From contig JAAEQC010000041.1 in NCBI GenBank assembly GCA_024231905.1, positions 85,757-149,756 of the forward strand: DNA of 64,000 nucleotides, read 5' to 3'. The notes below the pieces were generated by a model. The model saw only the letters and a list, made by a program, of their open reading frames with translations, did not search any database and had not been told where the DNA came from. This DNA is from a bacterium (lineage in GTDB: Bacteria > Krumholzibacteriota > Krumholzibacteriia > LZORAL124-64-63). Of this stretch, positions 43,672-52,116 are shown piece by piece; position 1 is the first letter of the stretch, and every line of letters starts with the position of its first letter. A program made the translations under genes and the position numbers.

Positions 43672-45678
43672 GTGAGCCCAACTACCCACACTGGACAAGT
43701 GCCCGAGCGCAACGAAATGTTGCACCTGCTCGACGGGAGTATCGAGCCCGTCAAGAAGCCGCTTCTCTACACGGTGGGGCTGTTCCTGGTGACCGTGGTC
43801 ATGGTCCTGCTGCCGGTGATCTACGTCGGACTGATCGCCGGCGCCGGCTACCTGACCTACCTGCACGCTGTCGAGAACGTGGGGATCCTCAGCGGCAGCG
43901 GTACAAGATTTCGCCTCCTGGCCTACGTGGCGCCCCTCGTCGCGGGGATCGTGGTCTGCATCTTCATGGTCAAACCGCTGTTCGCTCGTCCGGCGCGGGG
44001 CCCGGAACCGATCTCTGTCGAGCCGGAAGAAGAACCGTTGCTCTTCGCCTGGATCGACCGCCTACGGCGCCTGGTGGGCGCGCCCATGCCCGTGCGGATC
44101 GACGTGAACTGCGCCGTCAACGCCTCGGCCAGCTTCCGGCGCGGCCTGCGATCCATGTTCGGTCGCGACCTGGTGCTGACCATTGGCTTGCCCCTTGTCG
44201 CGGGCATGACACTGCGCCAGTTCACCGGCGTGCTCGCCCACGAATTAGGTCACTTCGCCCAGGGCGGCGGCATGCGTCTGAGCCACCTGATCCGCAGTAT
44301 CAACTTCTGGTTCGCGCGCGTCGTCCACGAGCGGGACGGATTCGACGAAACCCTCGACGGAATGATGGACAGCGGGGCTCTCTGGTTGATGGCCATCGGC
44401 GGCGTCGCCAAGGTCTGCGTATGGCTCTCGCGTCGTATCCTGTGGGTGCTGATGCAGTTCGGCCATCTCGTGAGCTGTTTCCTGTTGCGACAGATGGAGT
44501 ACGACGCTGACCGCTACGAGACGCGGGTCTCCGGTAGCGACGACTTCCACGGCACCATGGATCGTTTGCACGAACTGATGGTCGGCGAGGATGTCGGGCA
44601 GAACAATCTGGGCCGGCTCTGGAGCGAAAAGAAGCTGCCCGAGAACCTTCCCGGCTACTTCGTGGCGCAGCTCGGCATGGTCGAAAGGGACGCGTTGCAG
44701 GATTACCTGCAGGGTGTGGCCCAACAGGGGACCCGCTGGCTCGACACCCACCCCGCCAACCGCGATCGCGTGGCCAGCGCCGAGCGGGAGAACGCGCCCG
44801 GCCTGCTCCAGACCGGCTCTCCGGCCACGGCTCTGTTCACGGATTTCGATGCCGTGTCCGCCCGGGCGTCGGCGGCTTTCTACGCCGCCGCTCTCGACCA
44901 GGTCATCGACGAACGCTACTTGGTGCCCACGACGGAACTACTGGAGGATCAGGAGCGGGATGTGTCCCGAGACGCCGGTATCGGACGATTCTTCCAGGGC
45001 GCGTCCGGCGATGAAGGGCCGTACTTCCCGGAGTTCGTAACCGGGCCCGCCGATACCGAGTTGGAAGGCCTCCGCGCCAAGATCGTCGCGACCAGGAGCC
45101 AACTCGTGGCCGCCTACGAGGAGGAGTCGCAGAACCGCATGTCGCTGGCGAACCGCCGCCTGGGACTGGCCATGCAGCTGCTGCACTTCGACCAGGTGAA
45201 GGAGAAGCTGCCCGGCGACAAGGACCCAGCGGACGAAGCTACGGGACTGCTGGACGCACTCGCCTGCCTGCAACAGGTCAAGGAGCCCAGCGAGCAGATG
45301 GTTGGTGTTCTCGAGTCATTCTTCTGGTACGTCGAGAGAATCCAGAACAACCAGAGCGACGAACGTGCACAGCGCGGCATCAAGGAGGAAGTGGGCAAGC
45401 TGCATGCCCTCTTCGGGAGGATTCGCGCAGGGATGGAAACGACGCCCTACCCATTCGTCCACGTAGACGGGGAGATCTCCTGTGCCGTGTTCGTGGCGCC
45501 CGAGGAAGTGGGCGAGATGGATCCCAACGCCGTCATCAACGGTAGCCAACTCATGATGGACCGTCAGAACCTGCTCTACATCAAGGCTCTGGCCCGACTC
45601 GTGGAGCTGGCCAAGAACGCCGAGGGCGCCGTGGGGCTCGAGCCGCTGGAGGAACCGGTCCGGAAGGATGCGGAATAA
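43672..45678 (+). CDS. M48-family membrane metalloprotease
   Basis: A 668-residue protein. Start GTG at 43672 is preferred because GGAGG lies 10 bases upstream, while the upstream ATG (43651) lacks a site. Two membrane helices (about 32-65 and 82-105) precede an M48/HtpX-like protease domain with zinc motif HELGH at 190-194. Another hydrophobic segment follows (LMAIGGVAKVCVWLSRRILWVLMQFG), then EYDADRYETRVSG, which supplies the third zinc ligand. The C-terminal ~300 residues are helical and unlike HtpX. Similar large M48 proteins are annotated only as peptidases. A role in membrane protein quality control is inferred. Confidence 0.85.
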   Translation: MSPTTHTGQVPERNEMLHLLDGSIEPVKKPLLYTVGLFLVTVVMVLLPVIYVGLIAGAGYLTYLHAVENVGILSGSGTRFRLLAYVAPLVAGIVVCIFMVKPLFARPARGPEPISVEPEEEPLLFAWIDRLRRLVGAPMPVRIDVNCAVNASASFRRGLRSMFGRDLVLTIGLPLVAGMTLRQFTGVLAHELGHFAQGGGMRLSHLIRSINFWFARVVHERDGFDETLDGMMDSGALWLMAIGGVAKVCVWLSRRILWVLMQFGHLVSCFLLRQMEYDADRYETRVSGSDDFHGTMDRLHELMVGEDVGQNNLGRLWSEKKLPENLPGYFVAQLGMVERDALQDYLQGVAQQGTRWLDTHPANRDRVASAERENAPGLLQTGSPATALFTDFDAVSARASAAFYAAALDQVIDERYLVPTTELLEDQERDVSRDAGIGRFFQGASGDEGPYFPEFVTGPADTELEGLRAKIVATRSQLVAAYEEESQNRMSLANRRLGLAMQLLHFDQVKEKLPGDKDPADEATGLLDALACLQQVKEPSEQMVGVLESFFWYVERIQNNQSDERAQRGIKEEVGKLHALFGRIRAGMETTPYPFVHVDGEISCAVFVAPEEVGEMDPNAVINGSQLMMDRQNLLYIKALARLVELAKNAEGAVGLEPLEEPVRKDAE

Positions 45679-45684
45679 CGGGGT

Positions 45685-46296
45685 TCAGAAATACCAACCC
45701 AGATTGAACGTCACCGGATAGAACGTCGCCTGGTCGAAGACATCGCCTTCGATGGACAACTGCTGGAAGCCCACGCCCATGCCGGCGGCGAAGTTGTCCG
45801 CCAGGCGGAACTCGTAGCCCAGGTTGAACTCCACGCCGACACCGCTCTCGGTGAGCCGTGCGCCGTGGCCCTGCTCCTCTTCCGCGAGGATGAGGATCCC
45901 CGTGAGGGACGTCCAGGCCAGGCCCACGCCGCCGCGCACGTAGAGGCCGCCGAGTCCCCGGTCCGGTTGGCCCGGATACCAGGTGAGGGCGGCGCCGACG
46001 TTCTGCATGGAGAAGCGGAACTTGAGGGGCGTCACGCCGGTCTCGTACAGCCAGCCCGAGTAGGACACGCCGAGAGCGAAGTGGCGGCTGATCATGCGGC
46101 CGAAGCGGATCTGGGGGGAGACGCCGTCCTCGGTCTCGCCCTGGGAACCGTCCACGAGCACCAGTTCACCCCGGGCGCCGCCGTAGGACAGGCCCACGAC
46201 CCAACCGTCGCGATGGTGGGAACGGAGCGCCGCGGCATCACCGGCGGATCCGGCGAGGGCGGCGAGAACCAACAGGATGCAGACGATGGGGCGCAA
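45685..46296 (-). CDS. Outer-membrane beta-barrel protein
   Basis: A 203-residue exported protein with a signal peptide (PIVCILLVLAALAGSAGDAAA). Alternating beta strands end in the aromatic LGWYF typical of barrels recognised by BamA. Segments FALGVSYSGWLYE, GLYVRGGVGLAW and VEFNLGYEFRLADNFAAGMGVGFQQLSIEG resemble OmpW/OmpX-like small barrels. Convergent with the M48 gene, separated by 6 bases. Confidence 0.75.
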   Translation of the reverse strand: MRPIVCILLVLAALAGSAGDAAALRSHHRDGWVVGLSYGGARGELVLVDGSQGETEDGVSPQIRFGRMISRHFALGVSYSGWLYETGVTPLKFRFSMQNVGAALTWYPGQPDRGLGGLYVRGGVGLAWTSLTGILILAEEEQGHGARLTESGVGVEFNLGYEFRLADNFAAGMGVGFQQLSIEGDVFDQATFYPVTFNLGWYF

Positions 46297-46377
46297 CGTT
46301 CAGAACCTCCGGAATGGCCGCATCTTAGCCCCAAGAATCCCTGGCGACAATCCTGAATTCGGACTAGCATCCTCGCC

Positions 46378-47526
46378 ATGAAGGTCCGTATCGGCATCCT
46401 CGTTCTGCTGCTGGTTTTACTCGGCGCCGGGATCGCGTCCGCCGCGCCGAGCCATCTCGTGGACCTCCATCTCTTCCACCCCCTGGCCACGAGTCCCGAC
46501 CCGGAGACCGCCACCAACGTGCGCCTGTCCCTGTTATGGGGACGGTCCGGCACGGTGAAGGCCGTGGACCTGGGCCTGACGGCGACGGGCACCGGCGGCG
46601 ACGTTAAGGGCGTCCAGTGGTCCACCTTCTACGCCGGCGTGGACGGCGACCTGAAGGGCGTCGGCATATCCCTTGGCCTGCACCGGGTGGGCGGGAATGT
46701 GCGCGGGGCCCAGTCCGGTCTGACGGCGAGTTGGACCGAGGGCTTCCTGACCGGCGTCCAATTCTCGGCCCTGTACGCCTACACCGGACACGGCCTGCGC
46801 GGCGTCCAGCTGAGCGGCCTCATGAATACCAACGACGGCCACGGCCGCTGGGTGCAGCTGTCCGGCGCCGTGAACGTCAACGTCGGCCACTTCAAAGGCT
46901 TCCAGGTCGCCTCCTTCGTGAACCACGTGAACCACGACCTGACCGGCGGCCAGATCGGCGTCCTGAACCACGCCGACCAGGGCCGGGGCATCCAGTTGGG
47001 CGTAGTGAACCTGGCTCGCGACTTCTCCGGATTCCGCCTGGGCATCGTCAATTCCTCGCGCACCATGCGCGGCCTGCCGGTGGGCCTGGTGAACCTCACC
47101 GAGGGCAACCCGCGGCACTGGCTCCTCTACACCTCCAACGTCATGTCCGCCAACCTGGGCTTCCGCACCGTAGTGAACGGCTGGGTCTCCACCGTAGTGG
47201 CGGGCTTCCACGAGGTGGACGCGGCTCGCGAGCAGGCCGGCTCCCTCGGCTGGCACTTCGGCCGGCGCATCTGGGGCGACGAGCGGCGCAACCTGGCCGT
47301 GGACCTGGGGTTCCACCACGTCATGCCCAGCATCCCGGAGGAGCTCAAGGACACGGGGCTCAGCAACCATTCCCTGACCCAGCTGCGCCTGACCGTCGAC
47401 TGGGCCGTGAGCGACCGGGTGAGCCTCCATGGGGCCGTGGGCACCAACGCCGCCCGCTCCTCCTACGAGGACGATGCGGAGACCGAGGACTCGGGCCTGG
47501 CGGCCCTGGGGATGGTGCTACGATGA
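46378..47526 (+). CDS. LA_2272-like surface repeat protein
   Basis: A 382-residue exported protein with a signal peptide (ILVLLLVLLGAGIASA). Many short repeats of the form GVQLSGLMNTNDG, GFQVASFVNHVN, GGQIGVLNHADQG, GIQLGVVNLARD and FRLGIVNSS alternate hydrophobic strands with Asn-ending turns. This pattern matches the surface-repeat family first annotated in Leptospira (LA_2272). The C-terminal part looks like a small barrel (VDWAVSDRVSLHGAVGTNAA). Overlaps the next gene by ATGA. Function unknown. Confidence 0.75.
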   Translation: MKVRIGILVLLLVLLGAGIASAAPSHLVDLHLFHPLATSPDPETATNVRLSLLWGRSGTVKAVDLGLTATGTGGDVKGVQWSTFYAGVDGDLKGVGISLGLHRVGGNVRGAQSGLTASWTEGFLTGVQFSALYAYTGHGLRGVQLSGLMNTNDGHGRWVQLSGAVNVNVGHFKGFQVASFVNHVNHDLTGGQIGVLNHADQGRGIQLGVVNLARDFSGFRLGIVNSSRTMRGLPVGLVNLTEGNPRHWLLYTSNVMSANLGFRTVVNGWVSTVVAGFHEVDAAREQAGSLGWHFGRRIWGDERRNLAVDLGFHHVMPSIPEELKDTGLSNHSLTQLRLTVDWAVSDRVSLHGAVGTNAARSSYEDDAETEDSGLAALGMVLR

Positions 47527-48905
47527 GGAAGGTGGCGCTCGTCCTGCTCCTGTTGCTGCTGGCGGCGCCGGTCTCGGCCCAACGCGGTCCGGTGAGTTTC
47601 GGGGCGCGCTCGGCCCTGGAGGACACGGCGCTGGTCCGATCACCGAACTTCCACCGGACAGCGACGCAGGTCGTCGGTTTGAACATGCTGGTCTGGTCCT
47701 ACGACCGCTTCATCCGCGAGGGCGGCGAGAACCCGGGCTTCCGCATCGGCTTCAACTCCTGGCGCGAGAACCTCGAGTCGGGCTTCAACTGGGACGACAA
47801 CGGATTCGGCACCAACCAGTTCGCCCATCCGTTCCACGGCAGCCTCTACTTCAACTCCGCCCGCAGCAACGGCTACGACTTCTGGTCGTCCATGCCCTTC
47901 GCCTTCACCGGGTCGTGGCTGTGGGAGTACGTGTTCGAGACCCACAACCCGGCCTTGAACGACTGGGTGGCCACCAGTGTCGGCGGCTCGGCCCTGGGCG
48001 AGATCTTCCACCGCCTGTCCCAGGCCATCCGCGACAACACGGTTTCTGGCACCGAACGCAACTGGCGTGAGATGGGCGGCCTGCTGGTCAACCCGGTGGG
48101 CGGACTGAACCGGATCCTGGACGGCGACTGGGGACGTCGGTACGCCAACCACCCGGACCGTCTGCCCCGCGTGTTCACCTCCCAGATCGACATCGGTCTG
48201 CGCACCCGCGGCGAAGACGAGATCTGGAACGCGGACACCACCGACGTCTTCGTGGAACTGGAGTTCGACTACGGCGACCCCTTCGCCGGCGACATCGAAC
48301 ATCCCTACGACCACTTCGACTTCATGATCCAGCTGAACTTCGGCGACAAATCGTCCGTGGCCCGCATGGAGAGCAACGGCGTCCTCGGCGCCACGGTCCT
48401 CAAGGAGACCGCCGAAACGAGCCACATCCTGGGCGCCTTCCACCGCTACGACTTCGTCAACACCAACGCCATCGAGTTCGGCGGCCAGAGTTTTACCGCC
48501 GGCCTGAACTCCCGCTACCGCACCGTCGGCGGCCTGGAGATGCGAACCGAGGTCCACGCCGGCCCCTTGATCCTCGGCGGCACCACCTCCGACTACGAGA
48601 ACGTCTCCGGCCGCAGCTATGACTACGGCCCGGGCGCGGCCGCCCGGGTGGCCGCCTCCTTCGGCCGCGAAGGGTGGCACTTCCTGCGGGTCAGCCACGA
48701 GCAGTTCTGGATCCACGCCGTCAGCGGCAACCGGGCCGACCACCACGTCGCCACCACCCGCTTCCGCTTCCAGGCGCACCTGCGATTCAACGTGGGCCTC
48801 GGCACCGAGTACGTCCTGTTGCGGGCCGAACGCACCTACGCCGACTACCCGGACGTGAGCGTGAAGCGTCCCCAGGGACGGATCTTCTTCACGTGGGCCC
48901 TGTGA
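47523..48905 (+). CDS. DUF3943-family exported protein
   Basis: A 460-residue protein with a signal peptide (RKVALVLLLLLLAAPVSAQ). The conserved core WDDNGFGTNQFAHPFHGSLYFNSARSNGYDFW and SVGGSALGEIFHRLSQAIRDN, near residues 90-175, matches DUF3943. The C-terminal half is rich in beta strands ending FFTWAL, suggesting an outer-membrane barrel. Start ATG at 47523 is coupled to the upstream gene. Its stop overlaps the next start (TGATG). Confidence 0.8.
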   Translation: MRKVALVLLLLLLAAPVSAQRGPVSFGARSALEDTALVRSPNFHRTATQVVGLNMLVWSYDRFIREGGENPGFRIGFNSWRENLESGFNWDDNGFGTNQFAHPFHGSLYFNSARSNGYDFWSSMPFAFTGSWLWEYVFETHNPALNDWVATSVGGSALGEIFHRLSQAIRDNTVSGTERNWREMGGLLVNPVGGLNRILDGDWGRRYANHPDRLPRVFTSQIDIGLRTRGEDEIWNADTTDVFVELEFDYGDPFAGDIEHPYDHFDFMIQLNFGDKSSVARMESNGVLGATVLKETAETSHILGAFHRYDFVNTNAIEFGGQSFTAGLNSRYRTVGGLEMRTEVHAGPLILGGTTSDYENVSGRSYDYGPGAAARVAASFGREGWHFLRVSHEQFWIHAVSGNRADHHVATTRFRFQAHLRFNVGLGTEYVLLRAERTYADYPDVSVKRPQGRIFFTWAL

Positions 48906-49486
48906 TGGACCTCACCGGCTTCGAATGGCTAACCGCTCTGGCCCTGGGTCTCGGCCTGGCCGCAGCCACGGGATTTCGGGTATTCGTGCCGTTGTTGCTG
49001 GCGGCCCTGGCGGCCCGCACGGGGCACCTACCCTTGGCGGAAGGGTTCCTGTGGCTCGAGTCGGATGTCGCACTCGTGATATTCGCGCTGGCGGCGGCCC
49101 TGGAGATCGCGGCCTACTTCATTCCCTGGTTCGATCACCTGCTGGACGTGGCGGCGCAGCCGGCAGCCATGGTGGCCGGGGCGTTGCTGATGGCGGCGAC
49201 GATGGTCGACATGCCGCCCTGGGTGCGGTGGACCGTGGCGGTCATCGTGGGCGGCGGTACGGCGGGGCTGGTGCAGGGGGCAACGGGCGTGCTGCGGTTG
49301 GGATCCACGGCAACCACCGGGGGGCTGGCCAATCCGGTGTTCGCCACGTTCGAGACGGGGGCGGCGACCGGGCTCACGGTATTGGCGGTGGCCTTGCCGT
49401 TGGTTGCGCTGGCCGTTGTGGCGTTCCTGGCCTCGCGAGCCGTACGGAGCCTGTTGAAATGGAGGGGGCGCAAAGCCGCCGGTTGA
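48905..49486 (+). CDS. DUF4126-family membrane protein
   Basis: A 193-residue inner-membrane protein with five or six hydrophobic segments. The family motif GLGLAAATGFRVFVPLLLAALAARTG lies near the start and GSTATTGGLANPVFATFETGAA near residues 135-156. Small, basic C-terminus (KWRGRKAAG). Function of DUF4126 is unknown; here it is translationally coupled to a DUF3943 gene. Confidence 0.85.
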   Translation: MDLTGFEWLTALALGLGLAAATGFRVFVPLLLAALAARTGHLPLAEGFLWLESDVALVIFALAAALEIAAYFIPWFDHLLDVAAQPAAMVAGALLMAATMVDMPPWVRWTVAVIVGGGTAGLVQGATGVLRLGSTATTGGLANPVFATFETGAATGLTVLAVALPLVALAVVAFLASRAVRSLLKWRGRKAAG

Positions 49487-49614
49487 ACAAGCACGGTCGA
49501 TCAGGTATGATTCCTCCCGTCACCCCCCTGGACATTCCCACCTGAACCACGATGTCGGGCTTGCGCCCACCCCTGAGACGTCACGCCACCATCCCGGGCA
49601 AGGGAGAGTGTGCC

Positions 49615-50337
49615 ATGATGAGAGTACCGCTGTTCGGCGCCTATGCGCTGGCAGGACTCCTTTACTCAACCACCGCAGTCGCCTGGACCGAGGAATCGCC
49701 CGAGGTCGGCGGAATCGCCCCCCCGGCAGAGACCTCGGGTCCGGCGCGTGTCTACGATCTCGAACCGGAATGGGAGATCCTGGGCGCGGTCCAGACCTTC
49801 TCGGACAACGATCTCGACCGCACCTACGGTCTGTTGGGAGGCGGCGGCCTGGGCTGGTCCGTGCGCTCCGGCCAGGACACGCGTTTCGTGGTACGCCTGC
49901 AATACCTGCGCAGCAAGGGCGACCCCTACTACGACCAGCCTTCATTCGACGCGGGCACGCCGGCCACCCTGCAGGTGGTGCCGATCTCCCTGGGTGTGCG
50001 CCACGACCTCGCTCCGAACTCGCGTCTGCGCGTCAACGCCGGCGCGTCCCTCGGGTTCGACTGGACGCGTGAGGAAATGCCCGACCCGAATGACCCGGCG
50101 CGTACCCAGGCCCACGACGGCATCGGCTGGGGCCTGCAACTGTCCTTGGGACCCGAGTACCGTTCTCGCGACGAACGGCGGGGGTTTGGTATCGAATTCG
50201 TCTTCGCCCATCACCAGGTCGAGCTGACGGGCGCCGAGTACGGCGGACACGAACTGAACCGCCGCGGATTGTCCGGCAGCGCCTATCTGGTCTTCGCCCT
50301 CGGAGACCGCGACGCGAGCAAGGAGGCGGTACGATGA
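49615..50337 (+). CDS. Outer-membrane beta-barrel protein
   Basis: A 240-residue exported protein. Start ATG at 49615 (tandem ATGATG) has AAGGGAGAG upstream, and a signal peptide follows (PLFGAYALAGLLYSTTAVA). Strands such as GLGWSVRSGQDTRFVVRLQYLRSKGD, PISLGVRHDLAPNSRLRVNAGASLGFDW and IGWGLQLSLGPEYRS indicate an 8-stranded-type barrel. The last gene codons overlap the DUF2330 start (ATGA). Confidence 0.75.
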   Translation: MMRVPLFGAYALAGLLYSTTAVAWTEESPEVGGIAPPAETSGPARVYDLEPEWEILGAVQTFSDNDLDRTYGLLGGGGLGWSVRSGQDTRFVVRLQYLRSKGDPYYDQPSFDAGTPATLQVVPISLGVRHDLAPNSRLRVNAGASLGFDWTREEMPDPNDPARTQAHDGIGWGLQLSLGPEYRSRDERRGFGIEFVFAHHQVELTGAEYGGHELNRRGLSGSAYLVFALGDRDASKEAVR

Positions 50338-51371
50338 AACGGTCACTGATTCTGATCCTGGCCGCGACGGCGATCACCTGGATGGCCGGAGCCGGTACCG
50401 CCGCCGCGGACGGCACCATGCTCGCCCGCGCGCCCTACGTCATCCACGAGCACCAGCAGCACGCCTACCTCGACTGGGACGAGGACGCCGGTTTCGAACA
50501 ACTCACCATCCGGCCGGGATTCCGGGGCGACGCCCGCGATTTCGTCTGGCTCGTCCCCGTGCCGTCGGAACCCGGTGTGGACGTGGCGGACGCCGCATTC
50601 TTCGGCTCCCTACGGGCCGCCACCGAGCCCATCTGGCGCGATCGCGACGAAGGCTGGAGTTGTGATCGGAACACTTCCATCATGTCTCCGGATGAGGGCA
50701 TGAGTGTCGATCTGATCAGCAGCCAGGTCATCGACGTGTACGAAGTCCTGGTGGTATGGGCCGAAGACGCCGACGCCCTCGCCGATTCCCTCCTGCAATG
50801 GGGCCACCTCCACGACGGCAACGTCGAAGAGGTCACGCCGATTCTCGAAGATTACGTTGCCGAGGGCTGGTCCTTCGTGGCGGCACGCATCGACAGCGCA
50901 GCCTTCGTCGCCGCTTATCCCCATGCCGCGGAGGGATACTGGTACACCGGTGCGCTGCGCCCCCTGGTCTTCGGCTTCGAGACCGACCAACCCGTCTACC
51001 CCATGCGCCTGTCACGGGTGAGCGCCGACCGGAAAACCTGGATCGAACTCTACGTGGAAGCCGACCACCGCTACGAGCATCCCCGGCTGGACGCAGTGTA
51101 CGCCAATCGTTTCTCCGAAGGCGAACTCGACGCGTTGCGGCGCCAGTCCCCGCTGGTAGCCGACCGGTTGGAGGCAGGGCGGCTCCTCACGCGCCTGCAG
51201 GGCGTCATCAGCCCGGCCCACATGACGGAGGACTTCTTCGTGCAACGCGCCCGTGACGACCGGGAATTCCGGCCGATCCACTACTCGGGTTGGCCGGTGA
51301 CGGGACTGCTGTTCGGTGGAGCAGGCATGGCGTGGGTGTTGCGGCGTTGGCGGCGGAAACGCAGAAAGTAG
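50334..51371 (+). CDS. DUF2330-family membrane-anchored protein
   Basis: A 345-residue protein with a signal peptide (ILILAATAITWMAGAGTAAA). The DUF2330 core DGTMLARAPYVIHEHQQHAYLDWDED through FVWLVPVPSEPGVDVADAAFF covers residues ~25-90. A C-terminal membrane helix (VTGLLFGGAGMAWVL) is followed by a basic tail. The domain faces the periplasm. Function unknown. The gene ends 8 bases before the left direct repeat. Confidence 0.85.
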   Translation: MKRSLILILAATAITWMAGAGTAAADGTMLARAPYVIHEHQQHAYLDWDEDAGFEQLTIRPGFRGDARDFVWLVPVPSEPGVDVADAAFFGSLRAATEPIWRDRDEGWSCDRNTSIMSPDEGMSVDLISSQVIDVYEVLVVWAEDADALADSLLQWGHLHDGNVEEVTPILEDYVAEGWSFVAARIDSAAFVAAYPHAAEGYWYTGALRPLVFGFETDQPVYPMRLSRVSADRKTWIELYVEADHRYEHPRLDAVYANRFSEGELDALRRQSPLVADRLEAGRLLTRLQGVISPAHMTEDFFVQRARDDREFRPIHYSGWPVTGLLFGGAGMAWVLRRWRRKRRK

Positions 51372-51379
51372 GCACGGAT

Positions 51380-51470
51380 CACTCGGGCCAGTCGAACCGC
51401 ATTCGAGACACTCCACGGTCCGGTCCCGGTCAACCGCATCCACCACGATGGAGATGCTGTTCAGCGACGG
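51380..51470. repeat. Left direct repeat: degraded copy of the ACT-gene 3' end
   Basis: These 91 bases align with 56763-56854 in the same orientation with, by hand, five substitutions and one single-base gap. The copy starts exactly at the stop codon (TCA on this strand) and on the minus strand would encode NSISIVVDAVDRDRTVECLE before the one-base gap shifts the frame. It lacks the rest of the ACT gene. The remainder of the gap (51471-51606) shows nothing else. Confidence 0.85.
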
Positions 51471-51606
51471 GTCGACAAGCCAACGGGAGGGCGCGGACAG
51501 GACCGTAGGCCGGCCATGCCCGTGTCGGTCCCGGGTGTTCTCACGGACCCGGCGAAGGGACCGGCTCCACGTAGCACCGGCCACGGGCAGAGCATGCCAC
51601 GGTACG

Positions 51607-52095
51607 TCAGCGCCGGTCGTCGTCCAATTCCCGCATCGCCCTCAGGATCGCCAGCGGACTGGAGCCCAGCGCCATGTCGGTGATCTTTCCGATCCGCTCC
51701 TGGTCCTGCTCGAACTTCTTCCTCAGTCGCGCCTCGTACGCGTCCTTCAGGACCTGCAGCAGATCATCGAGCTCGTAGGGCTTGGGAAGGTAGCCGAACG
51801 CTCCGAGCTTCGTGCATTCTACGGCGGATTCCAGCGAGCCGTGACCGGTCAACATGATCACCTCGAGAAACTCGTGCTCCTCTTTGAGGAGTTTGAGGAC
51901 TTCATGTCCGTCCATGCCCGGCATCCTCAGATCCAGCAGCGCCAAGTCGAACTTCTGCTCGCGGGCGATCTCCAGGGCCTCGAGCCCCCTGGTAGCCTTG
52001 ACGACTGCCAGGCCGCGCAACTCCAGCCGCTCGGCGATGGAATCGAGGAACTGCACCTCGTCGTCCACGATCAACAGCCTGATTCGGTCATCCAT
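51607..52095 (-). CDS. Single-domain response regulator
   Basis: A 162-residue receiver protein: acidic pocket (VDDEVQF), phospho-acceptor Asp in LALLDLRMPGMDG, Thr in LTGHGS and Lys in LPKPYE. No DNA-binding output; the last ~40 residues form a charged helix (EARLRKKFEQDQERIGKITDM). Its receiver is clearly paralogous to the one fused to the transporter upstream (shared AERLELRG and LTGHGS-ESA). Last gene of the cassette transcribed from 56435. Confidence 0.9.
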   Translation of the reverse strand: MDDRIRLLIVDDEVQFLDSIAERLELRGLAVVKATRGLEALEIAREQKFDLALLDLRMPGMDGHEVLKLLKEEHEFLEVIMLTGHGSLESAVECTKLGAFGYLPKPYELDDLLQVLKDAYEARLRKKFEQDQERIGKITDMALGSSPLAILRAMRELDDDRR

Positions 52096-52116
52096 TGGTC
52101 TTCTCCTTGCCGCGGG

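Noticed and set aside
51380..51584. A real gene encoding the C-terminus NSISIVVDAVDRDRTVECLE
   Set aside because: Only the last ~30 codons of the ACT gene are present, with a one-base gap relative to the intact copy; it is a repeat fragment, not a gene.
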